DNA from: Ceratodon purpureus
Lineage: Eukaryota; Streptophyta; Bryopsida; Pseudoditrichales; Ditrichaceae
Length of the DNA stretch: 64,000 bases
Direction: 5' to 3'
NCBI GenBank assembly: GCA_014871385.1
Contig: CM026421.1
Span: 25,786,752-25,850,751 of the forward strand
Of the stretch, positions 48,056 through 57,660 are shown piece after piece. Below the pieces are notes generated by a model, which did no database searches, was not told where the DNA came from, and saw nothing but the letters and a program-made list of their open reading frames with translations. The position numbers and the translations under genes are program-made. Position 1 is the first letter of the stretch. Every line of letters starts with the position of its first letter.

Positions 48056-48935
48056 CAAATACAAGTTTACAAGTCAACGCTAGAAAGATAGATTGAGGGC
48101 ATGAGTATCTATGGATGAGTGTGACTAAGCATTTCATGATGGATATACTGACACTGGATATAAGTTTTGAAGGTGAAATAAGAGAGATAGATTATAGATA
48201 TAGAACCAAAAGTACTTGCCAGAATGAGTATCTGTGGATGAGTGTGACTAAGTATTTTATGATGGATATACCGACACTGGAATGAGTATCTATGAATGAG
48301 TGTGACTAACTTTATTTCACAATGGATATACTGACACTGGATATAAGTTTTGAAGGTGAAATAAGAGGGATAGATACAGAACCAAAAGTGCATGCCAGGG
48401 ATTGTCGGGCTGATAAGTACAATGAGACAAGTGAAATGATAAGGAAACCTATGGAGTCACTACAACAAAGATATACATAGCACTAGTAGTATGTGCTCTC
48501 GCCAAATTGAGACATGTCAGGACATAAGTAGTGATAAGGCCTACAATAATACTACGTAATCTTGGGCAGTGGCTATAAGACTTACAATGATACTTTGTAA
48601 CCTTGGGCATGCACTCTCAATTTAGCTTCACGGTTCCTTGCCCTTGTACCATAGTGCCATTTGAAAATTAATTAGCAACTTGGATGACTTGGCTGCAGTA
48701 GATTTATTTTGTGATTGCTATTCAGTACATGCTAATAGAAAACGTATCTATGGAAATTTCAACAGAATGTTGTAAAGTTATTAAATGCTTGTTGTTACTA
48801 ATCAACCTTGATATACGACATATACATAGATCAATTGTTCAATTCTTCTTAAGCTCTAGGGTATTTTTGATGATTGAGGATAATGTATTTGAAAAACTCT
48901 CAAGTTACTTATTTTATAAAAATATATTTAGAAAT
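48056..48935. repeat. Satellite block A plus unique tail (duplicated unit, copy A)
   Basis: This begins ACAAATACAAGTTTACAAGT and contains 58-bp satellite monomers (unit starting GAATGAGTATCTATGGATGA and ending ATATACCGACACTG). They alternate with a spacer carrying GATATAAGTTTTGAAGGTGA. From about 48375 a non-repetitive tail runs to 48935 and is nearly identical to 57185-57660, except for a deletion of about 75 bp in the other copy. Confidence 0.85.
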
Positions 48936-49288
48936 GGTATATAAGGTGGGGACAAACTCTGCACCATTTGGAATCCTATTCGTGTGAGGTCTCTCCACCT
49001 CTCTCGAGCTCTCAAGGAGTTGGAGCAGTAGTTCAAGATATTTTGACTCCGAAGTTAGAAAGGGGGAGGTAACCTCGGGAGTGAGTGGGGACTACCGGTT
49101 TAATTGAGGATGGAGTTGTCTGGTCTTAGGTCCTAGATCGGGTGTCATGGGTTTGTTCGTATTTGATACCCTAACTTTGTGAATGCTCTCCACCTTTCTC
49201 TGGTCTCTCTACTCTATTCTCCTCTCTATGCTTGTTCTTCTCTCTCTATTTTCCTCTTTGTTTGTGCTCTTTCTATTCAGATCTGTCT
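48936..49288 (+). other. LTR-like promoter/leader segment
   Basis: GTATATAAGGTGGGGAC (TATA-like) is followed by GAGGTCTCTCCACCTCTCTC at 48987 and pyrimidine-rich DNA. The same GAGGTCTCTCCACC segment lies directly upstream of satellite block B at 55526. This is compatible with a retroelement LTR whose U3 holds the satellite and whose R/U5 lies here. No PBS, PPT or coding region was identified, so the assignment is tentative. Confidence 0.4.
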
Positions 49289-49574
49289 AAATACCCCTTA
49301 CAAGCATGGCTTGGAGGCCGAGTTCGGGAGGGGGTGGGAGGGGTCAGGGTTGTTCATGGGATATAAGGACCGGTCCGTCCATCCGGTCCGCTCATCCGTC
49401 CGTTAACGGTCAGGGGAGGTCCGTTTGACCAAGACTTACGGTTGACCATCCAAATGGTGAAACGGGAGTTACCTTGGCCACCTAGGATGCCACGCGTCTG
49501 ACATGTCACCAAATATTCCACATATAGAGTTGACACGGGGGATGATGTGGCTAAGAGGAAGGGCGCCAACGCCT

Positions 49575-49860
49575 TGAGGGGGGGGGGGGGGGGGGGGGGG
49601 CGCGAGCTTCTTTGGGGGGGGGGGGGGAGGGCAAGTGCTTCTAGGAGGGGGGGAGGAGGGGGCAAGCGCTTCAAGGAGGAGGGGCCAGCGCTTCTAGGAG
49701 GGATGGAGGGGGCAAGAGCTTCTTGAGGGGGGGCGAGGGGGGGGCGCAAGCTTCTTGGAGGGGGGCGCAAGCTTCTAAGGGGGGCTAGAGCTTTTGGGAG
49801 GGGGGGCCAGAGCTTCTTGGAAGGGAGGCCAGAGCTTCCGGGAGGGGGGCGCGAGGTTAT
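49575..49860. repeat. Poly-G minisatellite in left arm
   Basis: Units of about 20-30 bp alternate G-homopolymers (up to about 20 G) with GCAAGCTTCTTGGAG- or GCGCTTCTAGGAGG-like cores. The reverse complement occurs in the right arm at about 51395-51810, where the copy number is higher. Exact homopolymer lengths may be assembly-uncertain. Confidence 0.85.
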
Positions 49861-50056
49861 GGGTTTAAGGTGATTCTGGAGAACGGGGCATACAATTGAT
49901 ATTTTATTTTTTTCCGTTCCATTACAAAAATAGCAATAAAATTTTATTCTCCACAAGAGTACATAGCCGTCAAAAAAAGATTTATTACGATTTTGCAAAC
50001 GTGTAAACAAAGCCATATAGGCAATCAAAATGTTACATATGCAATTCACTATGGTA

Positions 50057-50272
50057 CTACAATGTGCCTCTAAAACAACTATCGGGAGCTTTGAAGTTGT
50101 AAGGGGAACTCATCAAATCATCCACAACTCTTGCAAAAGATAGCCTCATCGTGGGGTCTTTGTTAAGCAAGCCATTCAACTTCGTTGAGAATGCAATCAT
50201 TGACATTGTATCCTTGAAGAGGTATGGGCATTGTTCGTCCCTCCATATCATCTTTGCCAAATAGCCTACCAA
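50057..50272 (-). pseudogene. Captured gene fragment, left-arm copy
   Basis: A 71-residue frame, identical in translation to the right-arm copy. It contains LNGLLNKDPTMRLSFARVV, reminiscent of the end of a protein-kinase catalytic domain (subdomain XI with its Arg), but the rest is too short to assign. The frame is preceded, in its own orientation, by TTTTTGGTAG, a plausible 3' splice site. That suggests a genomic exon-plus-intron piece was captured rather than an mRNA copy. It is not an intact gene. Confidence 0.5.
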
Positions 50273-50465
50273 AAATGCATTAGATTTAATTTAGATTGCT
50301 CCATCCTGGAACTCAAAATTTTATATTATAATCCCCTTTCTCTTCCAATATTAATGTTTCATGATTCATCTCTTAATGTTTTGTGCATACTTCCCTCTAT
50401 AATGATTCATTTATTTATTTCTCTTCCAACCTTGTTCCACTCTATACTATTTTTCTATTTTTTTT

Positions 50466-50515
50466 ATCTCTTCCATTTATTTTTAAACATAAAATGAAAA
50501 ATAAATGGAAGAGAT
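50466..50515. repeat. Perfect short hairpin in the palindrome spacer
   Basis: ATCTCTTCCATTTATTTTT pairs perfectly with AAAAATAAATGGAAGAGAT around a 12-nt loop, nested inside the larger inverted repeat. Confidence 0.8.
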
Positions 50516-50970
50516 GAAAATAGATCGAACTTTAATATTGAAAAAGAAAGGGAAAAATTTAAAATTAAGAGTATAGACTGGAAGAAGGTTGCAAGAGAAA
50601 TAAATAATTATGAAAGGAAGTATGCCAGAAACAAACAATGAATTAACATAGAATTAAAAATATTTAGATAATTAATTGATTTTGTACGGAAGAAACAATA
50701 AATGCTCTAATATACAATTAAAAATAAATGGAAGAGTTAAAAAAAAAACAAATATTAATATTGAAAGATAAAGAGAAAAAAAAATAAAAAAAATAGTATA
50801 GAGTGGAACAAGGTTGGAAGAGAAATAAATAAATGAATCATTACAGAGGGAAGTATGCACAAAACATTAAGAGATGAATCATGAAACATTAATATTGGAA
50901 GAGAAAGGGGATTATAATATAAAATTTTGAGTTCCAGGATGGAGCAATCTAAATTAAATCTAATGCATTT

Positions 50971-51186
50971 TTGGTAGGCTATTTGGCAAAGATGATATGG
51001 AGGGACGAACAATGCCCATACCTCTTCAAGGATACAATGTCAATGATTGCATTCTCAACGAAGTTGAATGGCTTGCTTAACAAAGACCCCACGATGAGGC
51101 TATCTTTTGCAAGAGTTGTGGATGATTTGATGAGTTCCCCTTACAACTTCAAAGCTCCCGATAGTTGTTTTAGAGGCACATTGTAG
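50971..51186 (+). pseudogene. Captured gene fragment, right-arm copy
   Basis: The mirror-image copy of 50057-50272 with identical translation. Downstream frame 51194-51553 likewise matches 49354-50049 on the other strand over its first roughly 110 residues. Identity between the arms implies recent formation or gene conversion. Confidence 0.5.
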
Positions 51187-52274
51187 TACCATAGTGAATT
51201 GCATATGTAACATTTTGATTGCCTATATGGCTTTGTTTACACGTTTGCAAAATCGTAATAAATCTTTTTTTGACGGCTATGTACTCTTGTGGAGAATAAA
51301 ATTTTATTGCTATTTTTGTAATGGAACGGAAAAAAATAAAATATCAATTGTATGCCCCGTTCTCCAGAATCACCTTAAACCCATAACCTCGCGCCCCCCT
51401 CCCGGAAGCTCTGGCCTCCCTTCCAAGAAGCTCTGGCCCCCCCTCCCAAAAGCTCTAGCCCCCCTTAGAAGCTTGCGCCCCCCTCCAAGAAGCTTGCGCC
51501 CCCCCCTCGCCCCCCCCCCCGCAAGAAGCTCTGGCCCCCTCCATCCCTCCTAGAAGCGCTGGCCCCTCCTCCTTGAAGCGCTTGCCCCCCCCCCCCCCCC
51601 TCAGAAGCTCGCGCCCCTCCTAGAAGCACTTGCCCCCCCCCCCCTCCCTTCAGAAGCTCGCCCCCCCCCCCCCCCCCCCCCCCTTAAGAAGCTCGCCTCC
51701 TCCTTCTAGAAGCGTTTGCCCCCCCCCCCCCCCCCCCCTTAAAGAAGCTCGCGCCCCTCCAAGAAGCTCTGGCCCCCCCTCCCAAAAGCTCTGGCCCCCT
51801 TCTCAGAAGCTCGCGCCCCCTTTGAACCCGCTCGCGCACCCCTTTGCATATGTGGAATTCCCCGTCAGCGTTGGTTGTCCATGTCATCAATATGTTTCCC
51901 CTATAGGTAAGTTGTAAAAAAAAAAAACTAACCTAGTAATTTTCCTTCTCCCCTCAATGTCCGATTTTCACCCCGGACCGACCGGTCCGTCCGTCCATGT
52001 CCGGAAATTTTGCCCATGTCCGTCCGATAAGACAACCCTGGGAGGGGTTGGGCAAATCTTTACCCCTATTATTTGCCTTGAGTGGGGCCCTACTGATCTT
52101 AGGGGTCTCCATTGGGTAATTTGGGGCCTATGGCCCTGAATTAAAATATTAATAAAAAATAAAAAATAAAAAATAAAAAACCAAAAAAAGACCCCACGGC
52201 CCCAAAACGGGGAGGGGCAAAAAATTGGCCCCCACCAAACCTGGCTACCGAGCCATGCTCGTAAGGGGGAAATA

Positions 52275-53735
52275 AAGAGACCCTTTCTACTCTCTTCTTC
52301 TATCACGTGTAAGTTATAGTACTTTTGATCTTTTGCATTGAGTAACACCCTCTCTCCACAACCCTAGGATCTCAAACTTCTGGTTTAATAGACCTTTGAA
52401 TTGGAAGAATTTAATTTTTGTTGGACTATCTAGACTTTAGAATGGCTTCCATGTTGTTGCTGAACAAATTTGGTTGTGGCACAAGTGGTGTCAAATTTCC
52501 TTTTATTGTATTTACTTCTATACATGTCAATTTCATAGACTACAAAATCTTTGGTGTTCTTTCTCCAATTAAAAGGTCAAAGTTGGGAGATGACTATTAA
52601 GAAGTCTATGAAAAAGTCCAAATAGTTTGGACTTTGGAAAAGTAGACAATGAGATCTTACATTTTTCTTCTTTTTCAAAGACTACAATTATCTCACGATG
52701 GAATGTAAGTTGGGTTAGAGTGGAGAAGAAGAGACATTCTTCGTTGAACCGGTAGTTCTTCACCCGATTGCTGTAGAGTAAAGAAAGTCATTTCATCTCG
52801 TAGGTCAAAGTGATTGTTTGAAATTTGATTTAGAAAGTATAGATATTCAAATTGATAGATGGGTCATAAATGTGTGAGCTAGTTATAATCTTAGAAATTG
52901 AGTTTTGAAAAGTTTATTGAATTAAGTATTTAAGGTAAACCACCTAGTGACCACTGTTTATCTATGAACGTTAACTACTAAAACGCCCAATACTACCCAA
53001 AATCCATTCATTAACCACCAAACTTAAGTCATTGGTGATAATGGATGTAAAGTTGGTTGTTATAGGCTGAAATTTGGTGTAAGTTGATTGAGACAAATGG
53101 TGTAATGAAAAAATATGTCAATGCATTTAATTCGCTTCAACAAAGAATTGAAAATTTGGATACGTTTCTATGATGGCAATTTTGAATTTGATTCTTTCAA
53201 AAAAAAATGTCAATTTAAAAGATTACAAAAAATTTGTATTTATGTCTTTTTTTTCTTTTGGTTTCTAGAAAAAAAATTATGCTCTTTTTAAGTAATTTTA
53301 CCTTAACAAATAGCAACACTAATTTTTTTGCTAAATTATTTTACCACGTTTAAAGTTTTTTATTAGTAATCAACATAAATAGGTTTGTGATTGTCCAAAA
53401 GAACCCAATCAACTGGGGAAATTTTTCATTATATGAAGAATAAAACTTTCTCACCTTTTTTGATCCAGAATGCAATTTTTTTCTTTTATTACACAAAAAA
53501 ATAGAGATTTTTATTTTTAATTAATTTTGGTTTTTTTCCTCATACTTCAAGAATAGAGACAAACCTATTTTGTAACAATATGGATATAGATTCTACAGGA
53601 AAGCAAGTTTAGGAAAAAAAAATGGAGTTCTAGTAAAAATATGTGCTTATGTTTCTTTTCTAGTTTTTTTTTTTAATGCTACGCCTTTTTATAGGACCTT
53701 AACCCCTAAAGTTCTAAGGGTATTTTTCATCGAAA
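52275..53735. other. AT-rich intergenic DNA
   Basis: No gene, RNA or repeat boundary recognised. Short frames (52418-52600 plus, 52569-52763 minus) lack domain-like features. Confidence 0.6.
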
Positions 53736-53739
53736 CTGC

Positions 53740-54350
53740 CTCAAAACAGTCCCTCTTCAAAGCAAGGTGGATTTTACAAACTTGGAGTCTTTTTTAGTAC
53801 ATCTAACCGTAAGATCTCGTAACTAACTACTATGTCTACATGTCCAAAAAATTTCACACACTCATTCCTCACCAATTGCAAGATCGTAACGTTCAAAGTA
53901 GAAAAACAAGTTTTTTTTCGCTGCAAAAAAAAGGGGACAGCAGAGTTTTGAAGGCCCAAAAAACCATTTTAAAAAGTAGATAAGAACTGAGTCTCTCCAT
54001 ATTATTGTTACTAAGTGAGTCAGGTACATGTCCAAAAAAATACCATATTCAAAAAAGTTGTCGAAGGTTTCCAAACAAATCATTTTCCGCTAGGGGGTCT
54101 GCTGAAATTCACATACAAAGGCCGTTTTTTGACAATAAAATAGCATATAAAAAATTCTTGGATTGTAAATCCGAACTGTGGAAACATGCTCTACTGACTT
54201 TTCTATAAATAGAAATTTTTATTTTTGAAAAATATCAAAATCTCAATTTTTGATGGAATTTCAAGGTTTTATCTTTGGGCAGATTTTGGCAGATTTTCGC
54301 AATTTTGGGCAGTTTTGGGCAGAATTTGCTGCATTCACAATGGCTTAGAA
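53740..54350. repeat. Dispersed repeat, copy 2 (pair with 4990-5680)
   Basis: Same order of landmarks as copy 1: TCACATACAAAGGCCGTTTTTT, AAACATGCTCTACTGACTTTTC, AAATCTCAATTTTTGATGGAA, then GGGCAG(A/T)TTTTGGCAG tandems and TTTGCTGCATTCACAATGGCT. Roughly three quarters of positions agree by eye. Downstream of it, CTTCATAACTTTTGATCCCG may belong to the same element. Confidence 0.7.
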
Positions 54351-54882
54351 AATTTCAGCAGCTGCCCAACGAATAGCGTTTGACACTTAAACCTTCATAA
54401 CTTTTGATCCCGATGTCCGAATTGAAAAAAAAAATACCCGAGGAATGCTATCTTGTAAGCGGTGAGCAGTGTGTGGTGCGTGGTGAGCGGCGAGCGCTAA
54501 ACTCCAATAATTTTGAAAAAAGAAAATCCATTATAATGTGCTTTAAATCAAGAAGGGAGTCCTGTGACCGTGGTCTTTTTTATAGTATACTTTGATGATA
54601 ATACACAAATATTACCATTAGATATGATGCATTTACCTTATTTCCGTGCAAGTCATTTAAATTAAATTTCATAATTATTACATTAGAATTGAATCTTTAA
54701 AGTTATAAGTCATTGGTGAAAACGGTTTCTTACGACACCTATACTATAAACAAAGTCCAATGTCATGAATTCAAAATTAATACATGAAGAGCCATATTCA
54801 AGCGTATCAAAATAAGAATCAAGTATAAGAATCAGAAATAAATTAATGTATAAAATGTATCACACTTCTGAAAAACAATAAA

Positions 54883-55503
54883 TCAAGTACAGGAAATGTC
54901 ATCACTAGAAATCTCAATGTACTCATGTTCGGAGTCATTGTCATTACTAGTTGACTCAATGCTGCCCTGCTCAGAATCACTATCGTCAGAGAGTACCACA
55001 TTATCTACTTCTGCAAATAATTCAAAATACTGCTCTGCGTCACGATTAGGTCTACGATGCTTCGGAGAAGGTGGTGAAAGAGCCGCCGCCATTGCGTGTG
55101 CAAGGTTCTCTACGTGATAAGGAAGCTCCAAAGGACGGATTGGGCTTCTAATCTTGCTTATAGTACCTTGACACAATTCCTTGGGACTTCAACGCTTTCG
55201 GCCCCCGTCTGAAGCAAGAGAAATAAGAGATACTTAGAAAATACTATTTCAAGAATACAAAGTAGATGTAAATACCAGAATTGATAGTATAGACTTACTT
55301 ACAAAGCGCTTGGGGGTTCTCTTCTTCTCTGGTTCATCGTCATCTTCCAAAGGGCGCCTATTCTTTGGAGGAGGTAAAGTGGCATGCTCAAATTGTACTT
55401 CATCAAGATTCGAGTTGTAGAATGAGCGGCAGTAGTACCTCCTTATACAAGACATTGTCATCTTCAAAAGCAATGACATGTCGATTGATGCTTTTGCAAG
55501 CAC
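54883..55503 (-). pseudogene. Two-exon gene remnant of unknown family
   Basis: A minus-strand frame (55503 down to about 55303) encodes MSCIRRYYCRSFYNS and then basic PEKKRTPKRF, and meets a donor-like GTAAGTAAGTC. After an intron of about 90 bp an acceptor (TTGCTTCAG) near 55210 leads into a second frame ending at 54883 with LPYHVENLAHAMAAALSPPS and an acidic Ser/Asp/Glu-rich tail (VVLSDDSDSEQGSIES). The joined frame is interrupted by one TGA (complement of 55189-55191) in a context where CGA would restore Arg, consistent with deamination of methylated CpG. The upstream end is cut by the repeat junction at about 55526. No family recognised; the basic and acidic tracts suggest a nuclear protein, possibly transposon-derived. 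Confidence 0.4.
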
Positions 55504-55525
55504 GAATGGATGTACCTAAAAATTG

Positions 55526-57660
55526 AGGTCTCTCCACCTCTCTCGAGCTCTCAAGGAGTTAGAGCAGTAGTTCAAATACAAATTTACAAGTCAACGTTAG
55601 AAAGATAGATTGAGGGCATGAGTATCTATGGATGAGTGTGACTAAGCATTTCATGATGGATATACTGACACTGGATATAAGTTTTGAAGGTGAAATAAGA
55701 GAGATAGATTATAGATATAGAACCAAAAGTACTTGCCAGAATGAGTATCTGTGGATGAGTGTGACTAAGTATTTTATGATGGATATACCGACACTGGAAT
55801 GAGTATCTATGGATGAGTGTGACTAAGTATTTTATGATGGATATACCGACACTGGAATGAGTATCTATGAATGAGTGTGACTAACTTTATTTCACAATGG
55901 ATATACTGACACTGGATATAAGTTTTGAAGGTGAAATAAGAGAGATAGATTATAGATATAGAACCAAAAGTACTTGCCAGAATGAGTATCTGTGGATGAG
56001 TGTGACTAAGTATTTTATGATGGATATACCGACACTGGAATGAGTATCTATGGATGAGTGTGACTAAGTATTTTATGATGGATATACCGACACTGGAATG
56101 AGTATCTATGAATGAGTGTGACTAACTTTATTTCACAATGGATATACTGACACTGGATATAAGTTTTGAAGGTGAAATAAGAGAGATAGATTATAGATAT
56201 AGAACCAAAAGTACTTGCCAGAATGAGTATCTGTGGATGAGTGTGGGGGGGAAGCACAATAAAGTGTACCAAAAAGTGCAAAATGTGACCACTAGGAAGT
56301 GAATATGAAGTGTGCTGTTTTTTATTACTCAAAGCTGATTTTGAGCATTTTGGTGTAGTTTTTGAGCATTTCAGTCACTTTTTTAGGTGTCACAAGGTAT
56401 CTTACAGGCATCTTTATTAAAAAAACATCTTCAATTGAAACTTAATTTGACCGCTAGTTCTAAAACATGAAAATGAACTTTTCCAAAGTCTTAATTTCTT
56501 CATTTGGGGCCGTCTATTGTCTTTAGAGGATGTTTTTCCCAATTTAAAAAACAATGTTCGGTGAAAAAAAAGTGACAAAAAGTTTCGTGGAAAAGAGGTC
56601 CCCGAAAACATCGGAACGAAACTTTTCGCCCGTACAAACTTCTGAACTAACCGCTCAGGCCCATTTCATAAATCGCAGCTAACAATCGGGGGGTACAGTG
56701 CAGTCAAAAGTGATTTCTGACATCCGGGCACTGTTTTCTGTTCACTTCTTCAAATCATACCATTTCACTTTGTCGCACTTTCTGTGGCTCGTAAGGCATT
56801 GTAGAAGCCACGCATCGGTTCCAAAATTTTGTAGACTCAAGATGAGCAAGTCTATTTTGTATACCCAAAGCTCCTTCCAACATCTCATCAAATTATATGT
56901 CACTTTTCTTAGTGTTTACAACAATGGCTGAAATTGGCAATGAGCTAGGCACTTTTGTGGTACACTTTATTGTGCTTCCCTCCTGTGACTAAGTATTTTA
57001 TGATGGATATACCGACACTGGAATGAGTATCTATGGATGAGTGTGACTAAGTATTTTATGATGGATATACCGACACTGGAATGAGTATCTATGAATGAGT
57101 GTGACTAACTTTATTTCACAATGGATATACCGACACTGGATATAAGTTTTGAAGGTGAAATAAGAGAGATAGATACAGAACCAAAAGTGCATGCCAGGGA
57201 TTGTCGGGCTGATAAGTACAATGAGACAAGTGAAATGATAAGGAAACCTATGGAGTCACTACAACAAAGATATACATAGCACTAGTAGTATGTGCTCTCG
57301 CCAAATTGAGACATGTCAGGACATAAGTAGTGATAAGGCCTACAATAATACTACGTAATCTTGGGCAGTGGCTATAAGACTTACAATGATACTTTGTAAC
57401 CTTGGGCATGCACTCTCAATTTAGCTTCACGGTTCCTTGCCCTTGTACCATAGTGCCATTTGAAAATTAATTAGCAACTTGGATGACTTGGCTGCAGTAG
57501 ATTTATTTTGTGATTGCTATTCAATACATGCTAATAGAAAACGTATCTATGGAAATTTTCAATGTTCAATTCTTCTTAAGCTCTAGAGTATTTTTGATGA
57601 TTGAGGATAATGTATTTGAAAAACTCTCAAGTTACTTATTTTATAAAAATGTATTTAGAA
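55526..57660. repeat. Satellite block B and duplicated tail (copy B)
   Basis: This starts with AGGTCTCTCCACCTCTCTCG (matching 48987), then CAAATACAAATTTACAAGTC. It has an expanded array of 58-bp monomers and higher-order units (about 55610-56245 and 56984-57165), then the unique tail shared with block A to 57660. The array is interrupted at 56246-56983 by a TIR element. Confidence 0.85.
56246..56983. mobile_element. Non-autonomous TIR element inserted in satellite monomer, 738 bp
   Basis: The left end GGGGGGAAGCACAATAAAGT then GTACCA, and the right end TGGTACACTTTATTGTGCTT then CCCTCC, form terminal inverted repeats of about 34 bp with one or two mismatches. TGTG flanks both sides (56242-56245, 56984-56987) where a normal monomer reads GAGTGTGACTAAG once, giving a 4-bp target-site duplication. 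No transposase is encoded; the frame 56698-56931 is not protein-like. The superfamily is unclear from these ends. Confidence 0.85.

Larger units (their letters stand above)
49345..52040. mobile_element. hAT-type element with long internal inverted repeat, 2.7 kb
   Basis: Ends CAGGGTTGTTCATGGG and AAGACAACCCTG are hAT-like terminal inverted repeats. The perfect 8-bp target-site duplication GGAGGGGT (49337-49344 and 52041-52048) confirms the boundaries. No transposase is encoded. The interior is a near-perfect palindrome: arms of about 0.85 kb (roughly 49590-50456 and 50787-51610) around a 330-bp AT-rich spacer. Each arm holds the same sequence in opposite orientation, including a gene-fragment-like frame and a G/C-homopolymer minisatellite. 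It must be mobilised in trans by an unseen hAT transposase. Confidence 0.9.
49294..52269. mobile_element. Outer TIR element (about 280 bp) split by a hAT insertion
   Basis: The left end CCCCTTACAAGCATGGCTTGG and right end CCGAGCCATGCTCGTAAGGGG are inverted. Further inward, the G-rich AGGGGGTGGGAGGGGTTGGGC pairs loosely with GGGGAGGGGC in inverse. AAATA flanks both sides (49289-49293 and 52270-52274), a possible 5-bp duplication. Removing the hAT at 49345-52040 and one copy of its duplication leaves a non-coding MITE of about 272 bp. Superfamily unassigned. Confidence 0.6.

Noticed and set aside
48109..48393. Minus-strand frame repeated at 56048-56332 (CQYIHHEMLSHTHP-type repeats)
   Set aside because: Translation of the 58-bp satellite; not a gene.
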